Positions 49,347 through 57,929 of a stretch of DNA of 61,782 nt are shown one piece after another. Within the stretch, counting starts at the first letter, position 1; each line of letters begins with the position of its first letter. Source of the DNA: Mycolicibacterium sp. (GTDB lineage: Bacteria; Actinomycetota; Actinomycetes; Mycobacteriales; Mycobacteriaceae); assembly GCF_017853185.1 (NCBI RefSeq), contig NZ_JAFMJZ010000003.1:1-61782 (forward strand), written 5' to 3'. The notes under the pieces are model-generated. The model was not told the DNA's origin. It searched no databases and saw only the letters and a list, made by a program, of their open reading frames with translations. Made by a program: the position numbers and the translations under genes.

Positions 49347-51736
49347 CGCTCAACCACGTGGTGGTCGCCGCCGGTCTGACCGACGCCGAGGTGGCCGCCC
49401 GCGTCGCCGAGGGCAAGGCCAACGACGTTCCGACCCGTGCGTCGCGCAGCGTCGGCGACATCGTGCGGGCCAACGTCTTCACCCGGATCAACGCCATCCT
49501 CGGCGTGCTGTTCGGCATCGTGCTGGCGACCGGATCGCTGATCAACGGACTGTTCGGCCTGCTGATCATCGCCAACAGCGCGATCGGCATCATCCAGGAA
49601 CTGCGCGCCAAGAAGACGCTGGACAACCTCGCCATCGTCGGTCAGGCCAAACCCACCGTGCGCCGGCAGTCCGGAACCGTCGACCTGCCGCCCGGTCAGG
49701 TCGTCCTCGACGACGTCATCGAACTCGGACCGGGTGACCAGATCGTCGTCGACGGCGAACTGCTCGAGGCCTCCGCTCTCGAGGTGGACGAGTCGCTGCT
49801 CACCGGTGAGGCCGATGCCATCAGCAAGCACGTCGGCGACCCGGTGATGTCGGGCAGTTTCGTGGTGGCCGGCACCGGCGCCTATCGCGCCACCAAGGTG
49901 GGCCGCGAGGCGTACGCCGCCCGACTGGCCGAGGAGGCCAGCAAGTTCACCCTGGTCAAATCCGAACTGCGCACCGGCATCAGCAAGATCCTGCAGTTCA
50001 TCACCTACCTGCTGCTGCCCACCGGGCTGCTGATCATCTACACCCAGTTGTTCACCACGCACGTCGGCTGGCAGGAGTCGCTGCTGCGGATGGTCGGTGC
50101 CCTGGTGCCGATGGTGCCCGAGGGTCTGGTGCTGATGACCTCGATCGCCTTCGCCGTCGGCGTGATCCGGCTCGGCCGCCGGCAGTGCCTGGTGCAGGAA
50201 CTCCCTGCGATCGAAGGTCTGGCCCGGGTCGACGTGGTGTGCGCGGACAAGACCGGAACGCTCACCGAGAACGGCATGCGATTGGCGCAGGCCGAACCGG
50301 TGAGCGAGGCCGGCCCGGACCGGATCGGTGCCGTGCTGGCAGCGCTGGCCGGTGACGACCCCAAACCCAATGCCAGCATGCAGGCAATCGCCGAGGCCTA
50401 CCCGGACAATCCGGGCTGGACCCCGACCGCGCTGGCTCCGTTCAAGTCGGCGACGAAGTGGAGCGGCACCTCGTATGGCGGGCAGGGCAACTGGGTCATC
50501 GGCGCCCCCGATGTCCTGCTCGACCCGGGTACGCCGGTGGCTGAGCGGGCCGAGGAGATCGGCGCGAAGGGTCTGCGGGTGCTGCTGCTGGGATCCTCGG
50601 AACGTGCCGTCGACGCGCCTGACGCACCCGGTGCGGTGACTCCGGTGGCACTGGTGGTTCTCGAGCAACGGGTCCGTCCGGATGCCCGCGAAACGCTGGA
50701 ATACTTTGCCTCGCAAGACGTTACGGTCAAGGTCATCTCCGGCGACAACGCGGTGTCGGTGGGCGCGGTGGCAGGTTCCCTGGGGCTGCACGGCGAGACC
50801 ATGGATGCCCGCGACCTGCCCACCGACCAGACCGCCCTCGCCGACACCATGGCCGAGTACACCACCTTCGGCCGGGTGCGCCCGGACCAGAAACGGGCAA
50901 TGGTGCATGCCCTGCAGTCCCGCGACCACACCGTGGCGATGACCGGGGACGGGGTCAACGACGTCCTGGCGCTCAAAGACGCCGATATCGGCGTGGCGAT
51001 GGGATCGGGAAGCCCGGCTTCGCGCGCCGTGGCCCAGATCGTGTTGCTGGACAACAAGTTCGCCACGCTGCCCTATGTGGTCGGCGAGGGTCGCCGGGTG
51101 ATCGGCAACATCGAACGCGTCTCCAACCTGTTCCTGACCAAGACCGTCTACTCGGTGCTGCTGGCGCTGCTGGTCGGGCTGGCCGGATTGTCGTCGAAGT
51201 TCTTCGGCACCGCGCCGTTGCTCTACCCGTTCCAGCCGATTCACGTCACCATCGCGGCCTGGTTCACCATCGGTGTTCCGGCGTTCGTGCTGTCGCTGAC
51301 GCCGAACAACGAACGGGCCCGCACGGGGTTCGTCCGGCGGGTGATGACGGCCGCTCTGCCGGCCGGGATCGTGATCGGCGCCTCCACCTACATCAGCTAT
51401 CTGCTGGCCCATCCGGGGCGGGACTCCAGCGAGCGGGATCTGACACAGGCCTCGACCGGCGCGCTGATCACGCTGCTGATCGGGGCGCTGTGGGTGCTGG
51501 CGGTGGTGGCCCGGCCCTACCAGTGGTGGCGGGTCGCGTTGGTCGCCGTCTCGGCGCTGTCCTACGTGGTGATCTTCGCGTTGCCACTGGCTCGGGAGAA
51601 GTTCATGCTCGACCCGTCCAACGTGACGGTGACCTCGGTCGCGGTGGGGATCGGCCTGGTTGCCGCCGCCCTCATCGAGGGTCTGTGGTGGATCCAGGGG
51701 CGATGGCTTGGCGAACCCAGGCGGGTGTGGCGGTAG
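49343..51736 (+). CDS. ctpE: P-type cation ATPase CtpE
   Basis: A 797-residue P-type ATPase with the same length as Rv0908. Key motifs are LTGEAD (actuator), the phosphorylation site [12 protein letters not shown] near residue 302, and [18 protein letters not shown] near 535. There are about ten membrane helices, with [12 protein letters not shown] in helix 4. CtpE of mycobacteria has been described as a calcium importer needed for surface integrity. It is the last gene of the echA6 operon, overlapping the lipoprotein gene by four bases. Confidence 0.95.
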   Translation: MTLNHVVVAAGLTDAEVAARVAEGKANDVPTRASRSVGDIVRANVFTRINAILGVLFGIVLATGSLINGLFGLLIIANSAIGIIQELRAKKTLDNLAIVGQAKPTVRRQSGTVDLPPGQVVLDDVIELGPGDQIVVDGELLEASALEVDESLLTGEADAISKHVGDPVMSGSFVVAGTGAYRATKVGREAYAARLAEEASKFTLVKSELRTGISKILQFITYLLLPTGLLIIYTQLFTTHVGWQESLLRMVGALVPMVPEGLVLMTSIAFAVGVIRLGRRQCLVQELPAIEGLARVDVVCADKTGTLTENGMRLAQAEPVSEAGPDRIGAVLAALAGDDPKPNASMQAIAEAYPDNPGWTPTALAPFKSATKWSGTSYGGQGNWVIGAPDVLLDPGTPVAERAEEIGAKGLRVLLLGSSERAVDAPDAPGAVTPVALVVLEQRVRPDARETLEYFASQDVTVKVISGDNAVSVGAVAGSLGLHGETMDARDLPTDQTALADTMAEYTTFGRVRPDQKRAMVHALQSRDHTVAMTGDGVNDVLALKDADIGVAMGSGSPASRAVAQIVLLDNKFATLPYVVGEGRRVIGNIERVSNLFLTKTVYSVLLALLVGLAGLSSKFFGTAPLLYPFQPIHVTIAAWFTIGVPAFVLSLTPNNERARTGFVRRVMTAALPAGIVIGASTYISYLLAHPGRDSSERDLTQASTGALITLLIGALWVLAVVARPYQWWRVALVAVSALSYVVIFALPLAREKFMLDPSNVTVTSVAVGIGLVAAALIEGLWWIQGRWLGEPRRVWR

Positions 51737-51828
51737 ACGAACACGGTGCGTAGATTGGCTCGGGGACTTCGTCCGGGCAACCGGATGAGATGAGGGTGCG
51801 CAGGTGCGCACCAGGAAAGGATGGACAC

Positions 51829-52158
51829 ATGTCGTTCATTGACAAGGCCAAGGAAGCTCTCGGCGAGAACATCGAGAAGGCGAAGGACGCCGCTGAGGGT
51901 CTGGCCGACAAGGCCAAGGATCTGCTCAACGAGAACGTCGACAAGGTTGAGGGCGCCATCGACAAGGCCGGCGACTTCATCGACGAGAAGACCGGCGGCA
52001 AGTTCGCCGAGCACATCGACAAGGCGCAGGCCGCCGCCCACACCGCCGTCGACAAGGCCACCGCTGCGGCCAACACCGCCAAGGATGCCGCTGCCGGCGC
52101 TGCCGAGACCGTCAAGGACACCGTCACCGGCGCCGCCGACAAGGTCGACGGCCAGTAG
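51829..52158 (+). CDS. Rv0909-type antitoxin (MT0933 family), extended
   Basis: A 109-residue, almost entirely helical protein made of 11-residue-like repeats rich in Asp, Lys and Ala (DKAKEALGENIEKAKDAAEG and similar). Its N-terminal half matches the antitoxin of the Rv0909/Rv0910 pair; the C-terminal half (AAAHTAVDKATAAANTAKDA) is an extra repeat extension compared with the about 60-residue antitoxin I remember. ATG 51829 has an AGGAAAGGA ribosome binding site. It is 10 bases upstream of the toxin-like gene. Confidence 0.8.
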   Translation: MSFIDKAKEALGENIEKAKDAAEGLADKAKDLLNENVDKVEGAIDKAGDFIDEKTGGKFAEHIDKAQAAAHTAVDKATAAANTAKDAAAGAAETVKDTVTGAADKVDGQ

Positions 52159-52168
52159 GTCGCAATCA

Positions 52169-52639
52169 ATGGCGAAGGTATCGGCTTCAGTCGAGGTTCC
52201 GCTTTCGCCGCAGGAGGCGTGGGAACACGCCTCCGACCTGACCCGGTACAAGGAATGGCTGACCATTCACCGGGTCTGGCGCTCGAAACCGCCCGAGACC
52301 CTCGACAAAGGCACCGTCGTGGAGTCCATCGTCGAGGTCAAGGGCATGCACAACCGGATCAAGTGGACCATCGTCAACTTCAAGCCACCGGAGTCGATGA
52401 CGCTCGACGGCGTCGGCGTCGGCGGGGTTAAGGTCAAGTTGATCGGTCGGGTCCGATCAAAGGATGGGCCCAGCCCGAACGAAAAGGACGGGGCCGCTGC
52501 CTCGGTCGTCACTCTCGACGTCCACCTCGGCGGCCCCGCCCTGTTCGGCCCGATCGGAATGATCGTTGCCGCCTCGTTGCGCGGCGACATCCGGGACTCG
52601 CTGGACCGCTTCGTCGCCGTCTTCACCGAGTCCAGCTGA
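52169..52639 (+). CDS. Rv0910-type toxin, SRPBCC fold
   Basis: A 156-residue START/SRPBCC-fold protein very similar to Rv0910, described as a toxin inhibited by Rv0909. Highly conserved parts are PQEAWEHASDLTRYKEWLTIH and VEVKGMHNRIKWTIV. It carries a polar 12-residue insertion (SKDGPSPNEKDG) absent from Rv0910. Its start follows the antitoxin stop by ten bases. The fold suggests ligand binding; whether it is toxic in this organism cannot be told from sequence. Confidence 0.85.
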   Translation: MAKVSASVEVPLSPQEAWEHASDLTRYKEWLTIHRVWRSKPPETLDKGTVVESIVEVKGMHNRIKWTIVNFKPPESMTLDGVGVGGVKVKLIGRVRSKDGPSPNEKDGAAASVVTLDVHLGGPALFGPIGMIVAASLRGDIRDSLDRFVAVFTESS

Positions 52640-52647
52640 GGGCCGTA

Positions 52648-53538
52648 ATGCGTTACGAGTGCGCCGTCGAGGTCGGGGCCGTCGAGGCGATCGACATTCA
52701 CACCCACGTCGAGATCGACGCGAGTGGGCGCTGCGCCTACGACGACGAACTGGCCGAAGCCACCGGCCGCTACTTCAATCTCGGCCCGGACCACTTCGCC
52801 CGGGTCGACGATCTCGCCGAGCACTACCGTCGGCACAACACTGCCGCGGTGGTGTTCACCATCGACGCGCACACCGCGTCGGGGCACCGGACCAACTCTG
52901 TCGAGGAACTCATCGAGGGCGCGGCTCGCAACAACGACGTCCTGATCCCGTTCGGCACCGTCGACCCGTGGGGCAACAATCCCGCCGGGCGGGTCCGTGA
53001 ACTCGTTCGCGATTACGGGGTGCGGGGATTCAAGTTCCATCCGAGCCTGCAGGGATTCGAACCCAACGACCGCAGGCTCTACCCGGTCTACGAGGCGATC
53101 GACGAGGCGGGCGTGCCGGCGCTGTTCCACACCGGACAGACCGGTCTGGGCTCGGCGCTGCCCGGCGGGCACGGGATCAAGCTGCGCTATTCCGATCCGA
53201 TGCTGCTCGACGACGTCGCCGCGGACTTCCCCGAATTGACGATCGTGATGGCCCACCCCGCCGTGCCGTGGGTCGACGCACAGATCGCGATCGCCTCGCA
53301 TAAGGCCAACTGCTACATCGACCTGTCCGGCTGGTCGCCGAAATACTTTCCGCCCCAACTCATCAAGGCCATCGGCCGGCAGTTGAAGACCAAGGCGTTG
53401 TTCGGCACCGACCACCCGTACATCACCGTGGACCGCTGGCGCCGCGACTTCGACACCCTGGGCATCGATGCCGAGGTATTGCCGATGATCCTCAAGGACA
53501 ACGCATTGCGGGTGCTCGGGCTCGGCCCCACCGACTAG
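52648..53538 (+). CDS. Amidohydrolase-family metal-dependent hydrolase/decarboxylase
   Basis: A 296-residue TIM-barrel amidohydrolase of the ACMSD-like group. Metal-binding positions are IDIHTHVEID near the N-terminus, the KFHPSLQGF and MAHPAVPWVD histidines and the aspartate of FGTDHPYIT. Such enzymes hydrate, hydrolyse or decarboxylate aromatic-ring cleavage products. It starts nine bases after the toxin-like gene in the same direction, so may be co-transcribed, but a functional relation is not obvious. The stop lies in a short tandem duplication shared with the convergent channel gene. Confidence 0.85.
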   Translation: MRYECAVEVGAVEAIDIHTHVEIDASGRCAYDDELAEATGRYFNLGPDHFARVDDLAEHYRRHNTAAVVFTIDAHTASGHRTNSVEELIEGAARNNDVLIPFGTVDPWGNNPAGRVRELVRDYGVRGFKFHPSLQGFEPNDRRLYPVYEAIDEAGVPALFHTGQTGLGSALPGGHGIKLRYSDPMLLDDVAADFPELTIVMAHPAVPWVDAQIAIASHKANCYIDLSGWSPKYFPPQLIKAIGRQLKTKALFGTDHPYITVDRWRRDFDTLGIDAEVLPMILKDNALRVLGLGPTD

Positions 53539-53552
53539 GGCCCCACCGACTA
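53524..53552. repeat. Tandem duplication spanning two convergent stop codons
   Basis: GGCCCCACCGACTA occurs at 53524-53537 and again at 53539-53552 (period 15). The first copy contains the amidohydrolase stop, the second the channel gene stop on the other strand. Confidence 0.9.
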
Positions 53553-55226
53553 ATCGGGCAGCTGGCCCTTGCGCAGTGTTTCCAGCAGTTCGTGATAGGG
53601 GCCCACCAGATAGGCGATGTCGCCGGCCTCTAGCCGGACGTCGTGGTGCGGGTGCAGCATCTCGTCCATGCCGTCGCGTTCCATCGCGATGACCCGGGTC
53701 TGGGTGGACAGCTCGAACATCCGGACGCCGTCCAGCGCGCTGCCGCGCTGCACCTGCACGCCGCCGACCATGAAGGAACGCTGGCCCACCGAGAACGTGC
53801 CGAGAACCTCCAGGCCCATCGCCGCTCCGATGAACCACGGGGTGGCCAGATCAACGGTGGACCGCACGTACTGGAAACCGAGCCGCTGGCCAACCGCATC
53901 GCCGAGATCGCGGTCGAAGATCCGCATCACGATCGGGATGCGCTGCCCGTGCGGGGTCTGATCGGAGCCGATGATCTCGCGCAGGACGATGCCGATCTCG
54001 ATGTTCACCATGTCCCGATCGGTGAGCACGGCGATCGCCCGGCAATGCTCAACGCGGGCCGCCTCCAACGTGTTTCGCTGGGTCGCATCGCCGACGATGA
54101 CGGCGATCCGCTGCTCGTTGGCCATCGGCAGGTACGGGTTGTTCTCATCGCGCTCGATCACCACCACCGAATAGCCGGCCTCCTTGAGCATGCTGGCCAC
54201 CTGGATGCCGAACGATCCGAGGCCGACCACCACGAAGTGCCGCCGCATGTGCCGCACATGCTGGCGGCTGGTGGCCTGGGACAGCCGGCGCGACAGCAGC
54301 ACGTCGGCGACGAAGGCCACCACGATGGCGGTGGTGGCCAGACCGCCGAGCATCATCACCACACCCCAGAGCCGAAGCCACAGCGGCTGATTCATGAAGT
54401 TGAAATCGCCGTAACCCACCGTCGCCAGGGTCTCGGTGGAGAAGTACAGCGCGTCCATCCAGCCCATGCCGGGAGCGTGGTAGAAGAACCGCAGGATGAT
54501 CGTCGAACCGACCAGCAGCGTCCCCAGAACGCCCAACGCGCGGTAGAACGTCGGATGGATGTCATCGCTGAACGCCCGGACGGAGTCCAGGACGCGCCAC
54601 AGTGCCGGCCGCCGCGGTGCGGTGATGTCGCCGGTGCGCCCGGCCTTCATCCCCTGCGCCGCGAGTTCCTCGGGCCGGCCGATCATCGACGTCCAGTCCC
54701 CTGCCCTTACCTCGGTGTCGAGCGACGGGCACGCGATCACCTCGCCGGCGTCCGGAGAGTTGTCGCCGCGGATGATCGCCACCGGGGCCAGCCGGCCGTA
54801 GATCTCCCGCAGTGTTCCGTCCGTGGTAGCGGTGGCGCCGGACACCACGAAGTCCACGTTGCCGACGTGGATGGTGTGCGCGGTCCGCCCGAGTAGGGCC
54901 TCCACCACCGACGGCGCCGCCAGGTCGGCGACGTCGAGAATGTCGCCCGGGTCGCCCGGGTCGTCCATGGCCGCGCGCAGCGTGGTGTTGCCGATGCGGG
55001 CCACCACCCGAACCTTCGGGTTGGCCTTCCGGGCCAGCAGTGCGACTTCGAGATTGAGGGCGTCGTCGGGTGAGGCGGCGATCACCGCGTGGGCGCCGGC
55101 AACGTCCGCCGACTCCAGTGCCTTGGGCGACTTGAGCGGCACGACACTGATCTCGGCGTCGTTGAGTTCATCGACGATCTGCATCGCCAGCGCATCGTCT
55201 CCGCTGACGATGATGTGACCGCGCAT
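53550..55226 (-). CDS. Potassium channel with RCK/TrkA modules on both sides of the pore
   Basis: A 558-residue protein. Residues about 1-215 form a Rossmann RCK/TrkA-N domain (MRGHIIVSGDDALAMQIVDEL) plus a TrkA-C-like part. Two membrane helices with the K+ selectivity filter TVGYGD near residue 270 follow. The C-terminal half has a second RCK domain (RRHFVVVGLGSFGIQVASML) and a second TrkA-C-like domain (DIAYLVGPYHELLETL). Potassium conductance gated by nucleotide binding is expected. The ATG at 55226 is supported by a TAGCTT box six bases upstream. It is divergent from a small membrane protein gene. Confidence 0.9.
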   Translation of the reverse strand: MRGHIIVSGDDALAMQIVDELNDAEISVVPLKSPKALESADVAGAHAVIAASPDDALNLEVALLARKANPKVRVVARIGNTTLRAAMDDPGDPGDILDVADLAAPSVVEALLGRTAHTIHVGNVDFVVSGATATTDGTLREIYGRLAPVAIIRGDNSPDAGEVIACPSLDTEVRAGDWTSMIGRPEELAAQGMKAGRTGDITAPRRPALWRVLDSVRAFSDDIHPTFYRALGVLGTLLVGSTIILRFFYHAPGMGWMDALYFSTETLATVGYGDFNFMNQPLWLRLWGVVMMLGGLATTAIVVAFVADVLLSRRLSQATSRQHVRHMRRHFVVVGLGSFGIQVASMLKEAGYSVVVIERDENNPYLPMANEQRIAVIVGDATQRNTLEAARVEHCRAIAVLTDRDMVNIEIGIVLREIIGSDQTPHGQRIPIVMRIFDRDLGDAVGQRLGFQYVRSTVDLATPWFIGAAMGLEVLGTFSVGQRSFMVGGVQVQRGSALDGVRMFELSTQTRVIAMERDGMDEMLHPHHDVRLEAGDIAYLVGPYHELLETLRKGQLPD

Positions 55227-55275
55227 GGGGAAAAGCTACCCGTAAATCCGCTGGCGAGCCGATTAAGGTTGCGGG
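55227..55275. promoter_or_regulatory. Divergent pair of leaderless promoters
   Basis: TAGCTT on the minus strand (55238-55233) stands six bases before the channel ATG at 55226, and TAAGGT on the plus strand (55264-55269) six bases before the ATG at 55276. The two genes share a 49-bp spacer. Confidence 0.5.
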
Positions 55276-55707
55276 ATGGCACGTTTGCGCCCCGGCTGGT
55301 TGCTGGTGCTGTTCGCGGCCGGTCTGTCGGTGAGTTCGTGGCTGCCGTGGCTGACCACATCGGCCCTCGGCGGTGGCCGGGCCAGTGCGATCGGCGGAAC
55401 GGTGGGCAGCATCGCGCTGGCCCCACGGTTCGGCGCCGGGCAGTTGATCGTGTTGCTGTCCTCGGTCCTCGTCGTCCTCGGCGCGATGGTGGCGCGTGAC
55501 CTGGCGCCGCGGCTGTCGGCGTCGGTGGCGGTGCTGATCGCCGTCGCCGTCGCGGTTCTGACGTGGTGGTACCACCACACCAACGTGCGGTCACCGGTCA
55601 GTGCCGGCTACGGGTTCTACCTGGGTGCGGCGTTCGCGCTGGGCCTGCTCGCCTGTTCGGTGTGGGCGCTGGCCCGAGCCTTGTCGAGCGCCCCGGTCAG
55701 GGGATAG
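55276..55707 (+). CDS. Small membrane protein (Rv0912-like)
   Basis: A 143-residue protein with four hydrophobic helices: WLLVLFAAGLSVSSWLPWLT, LIVLLSSVLVVLGAMVA, SVAVLIAVAVAVLTWWY and GFYLGAAFALGLLACSVWAL. The pattern and place match Rv0912. No functional motif is seen. The adjacent -10 box predicts a leaderless transcript. Confidence 0.82.
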   Translation: MARLRPGWLLVLFAAGLSVSSWLPWLTTSALGGGRASAIGGTVGSIALAPRFGAGQLIVLLSSVLVVLGAMVARDLAPRLSASVAVLIAVAVAVLTWWYHHTNVRSPVSAGYGFYLGAAFALGLLACSVWALARALSSAPVRG

Positions 55708-55732
55708 CCGGGCTTTGCTGGCAGCGCGCCGG

Positions 55733-55738
55733 TAGGCT
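55733..55738 (+). promoter_or_regulatory. Putative -10 box upstream of the lipoprotein gene
   Basis: TAGGCT at 55733-55738; the transcript would have a leader of about 18-20 nt with AAGGAG before the TTG start at 55763. Confidence 0.35.
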
Positions 55739-55762
55739 GGGCCGGGTTGCGAAGGAGTGGAA

Positions 55763-56395
55763 TTGCGCACAGTGATCAGACCGGTCCCGGTGGTGTTGGT
55801 GACGGCAGCGGCATTGCTGCTGACCGGCTGTTCAAGCGGCTCAAAGCCGACGGCGGATCAATGCCAGTCGGTGTCGGTGAACTTGGAAGACGTGCCGACC
55901 CGCACCGACCAGGAGCCCAAGATGCGCGTTCCTTTGCCGCCCGGTTGGGAGCGCACCACCAAGATGGACAACGAGTCCATTCGCTTCGCGATCCGCAACC
56001 CCGCGCTGGCGGTCGACGGCTTCACCCCCAACGCGGTGGTGACCCTGCAGAAGGTCAGCCTCGACGTGGGCAAGCCGACGCAGATCCTGGATGCGCAGAA
56101 CGATCAGCTGGCCAAGAAACTCAAAGCCAAGGATCTCACCAGCACACCGACCGAGGTGTGCGGAGCGCCGGCGATGTCGAGTAGCTACACCGCACCGGAG
56201 ATGAGGGTCAGTCCGAATCCCAAGATTCCACCGGTGCCCAGCCGCAAGGCCACCTCGCTGGGAGCGGTCTACCGCGGCGAGGACGCGAACTACGTCGCGA
56301 CGCTGACCGTCCAGTCGGTGAAGCCGGACGACAAGACCTTCGCGCAGGATTCCCAGACGATCCTCAAGGGATTCCAGCTGCTCCCGCCGAAGTGA
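55763..56395 (+). CDS. Lipoprotein, LpqN/LpqT-like
   Basis: A 210-residue lipoprotein: signal RTVIRPVPVVLVTAAALLLTGC with lipobox LTGC, cysteine near residue 22. The mature part resembles the LpqN family: PLPPGWERT, NPALAVDGFTPNAVVTLQKV and a final FQLL strand. TTG 55763 is chosen because GGAG lies five bases before it; the GTG at 55757 is too close to the ribosome binding site. LpqN of M. tuberculosis binds lipid and has been linked to mycolate export. A direct role here is inference. Confidence 0.83.
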   Translation: MRTVIRPVPVVLVTAAALLLTGCSSGSKPTADQCQSVSVNLEDVPTRTDQEPKMRVPLPPGWERTTKMDNESIRFAIRNPALAVDGFTPNAVVTLQKVSLDVGKPTQILDAQNDQLAKKLKAKDLTSTPTEVCGAPAMSSSYTAPEMRVSPNPKIPPVPSRKATSLGAVYRGEDANYVATLTVQSVKPDDKTFAQDSQTILKGFQLLPPK

Positions 56396-56402
56396 TCGGG
56401 AT

Positions 56403-57920
56403 CTAGAGGCCGACGGCAGCGGCTGCCGAGTCCGTCTCCCGCCAGCGTCGCACATCGGCACCGGCCACCCAGGTGGAGTGTGTTCCGCTGGAAATCCGTT
56501 CCGGCAGTTGCAGTTTGCACACCGGGCCGTCCTCGATGCGCGCGGCGTCGAACACCAGGCAATAGCTTGCGTCGGCGTTCATGTCCGTGGTCAGAGTGAC
56601 CAGGTACCCGTCGTCCTCGCTGCGGCTGCCAACTCGCGGTGCCATCGCAGTCTCACTGCCGTACACGCCGTCGCCGAAGCTGATCCGCTGCTCGGTCCCG
56701 GTCATCACGTCGTGGCGGATCAATCCGTCGAACAGGAACCAGCCCGGCTTGCCGGTGGCTGCGTAGACGTACCGGTACGGTTCGCCGCCGTGGGTGGCGT
56801 TGATCATGCCGAACTCGGAGATGTTCTCGCTCAACGGTTCCTCGGTGGTCGCGCCGGTCTTGAGATTGAACCGCCAGCGGTGCAACCGCGCCTGCATCCG
56901 GTCCAGTGCCAGGAACCGGAAGGTGCGCTGCCACTTGGTCCCGGTTCCGTTGTCGGCCGGTTCCGGGTCGCCCTGGAAGAAGCCGTCGACCACGATCTCG
57001 TCGCCGTCCTCGTAGGCGTTGGTGAAGTGCAGGACGAAGGTCGGGTCGGCCTCGAACCACCGGACATCGGCCGCGGTGCCGCGCCGCGGCAACACCGCGA
57101 ACCGCGACGGCATATCGCGGTGGAACCGGGCGACGTGCAGGTCCCGTTCCAGGAGTTCGGGATCCCAGAACAGCGGAAAGTCGTTGAAAATGGCGTAGTT
57201 CCGGGTGAACGCCATGTCGTGCGGGAGCCGGGGGCCGGGCAACGGGATGTCGGTGTAGTGCACCACGTCGTTGTTCGCATCCACGACGCCGTAGTGCAGA
57301 TACGGCTCCTTCTTGGAGTAGTTGAAGAACAGCATCTCGTCGGTGCGCTCGTCGACCTTGGGGTGAGCGGAGACGCCCCAGTCCGACGGGAATCCGCCGT
57401 TCCAGGACTCCTTGCCCCGGGTCTCTCCGGTGTAGGGGTCGATCCTGTACAGATCGCCGCACTGGTAGAAGCTGGTCAGCGCGGTGCCGCGGTGCACCAC
57501 CACGTCCGTGCTCGAGGCATCCTTGAGCAGGGTGCGGGCGCCCCAACCGTGATCGACCTTGGCCAGCGACAGCGGTTCGGCGAGCCCGGGCCACAGCGGG
57601 CCGCCGGCTTCCTGCTCGGCTTCGAACGCCTCGGTGCGCACGAATCGGTTGCGGTAGAACGCCTTTCCGTCGCGGAAGCCGACGATGTGCAGCATCCCGT
57701 CGCCGTCGAAGGGATGGTAGAACTTCAGCGCCGGGTGCAACGGGTTCTCGGTGTTGCGCAGGTACATCCCGTCGAGGTCGGCGGGGATCTCGCCCTCCAC
57801 CGCGATCAGGTCGTCGGCCTTCCACTCCGTGGTCTGCGGACGCCACGGCCCGGTCCGATACGGATGGTCGTCGTCCTCAGGCAGGGTCGACAGGAACTTC
57901 CCGACGATCTCGACATCCAT
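56403..57920 (-). CDS. Carotenoid cleavage oxygenase (Rv0913c-like)
   Basis: A 505-residue seven-bladed propeller dioxygenase. Iron-binding histidines appear in SAHPKVDERTDEML, in LPHDMAFTRNYAIF, in FVLHFTNAYEDGDE and near the C-terminus in GTHSTWVAG, as expected for the four-His iron centre. Rv0913c and relatives cleave carotenoids or stilbene-like substrates. It follows the thiolase-like gene by nine bases and is probably its operon partner, so the natural substrate may be a CoA-linked or sterol-related compound. Its stop is seven bases from that of the convergent lipoprotein gene. Confidence 0.9.
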   Translation of the reverse strand: MDVEIVGKFLSTLPEDDDHPYRTGPWRPQTTEWKADDLIAVEGEIPADLDGMYLRNTENPLHPALKFYHPFDGDGMLHIVGFRDGKAFYRNRFVRTEAFEAEQEAGGPLWPGLAEPLSLAKVDHGWGARTLLKDASSTDVVVHRGTALTSFYQCGDLYRIDPYTGETRGKESWNGGFPSDWGVSAHPKVDERTDEMLFFNYSKKEPYLHYGVVDANNDVVHYTDIPLPGPRLPHDMAFTRNYAIFNDFPLFWDPELLERDLHVARFHRDMPSRFAVLPRRGTAADVRWFEADPTFVLHFTNAYEDGDEIVVDGFFQGDPEPADNGTGTKWQRTFRFLALDRMQARLHRWRFNLKTGATTEEPLSENISEFGMINATHGGEPYRYVYAATGKPGWFLFDGLIRHDVMTGTEQRISFGDGVYGSETAMAPRVGSRSEDDGYLVTLTTDMNADASYCLVFDAARIEDGPVCKLQLPERISSGTHSTWVAGADVRRWRETDSAAAAVGL

Positions 57921-57929
57921 GCTGGCTCC

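Noticed and set aside
49193..51811. 872-residue open frame on the minus strand opposite ctpE
   Set aside because: It is a high-GC antisense shadow: composition is Arg/Gly/His/Asp-rich without any domain, and ctpE is complete on the plus strand.
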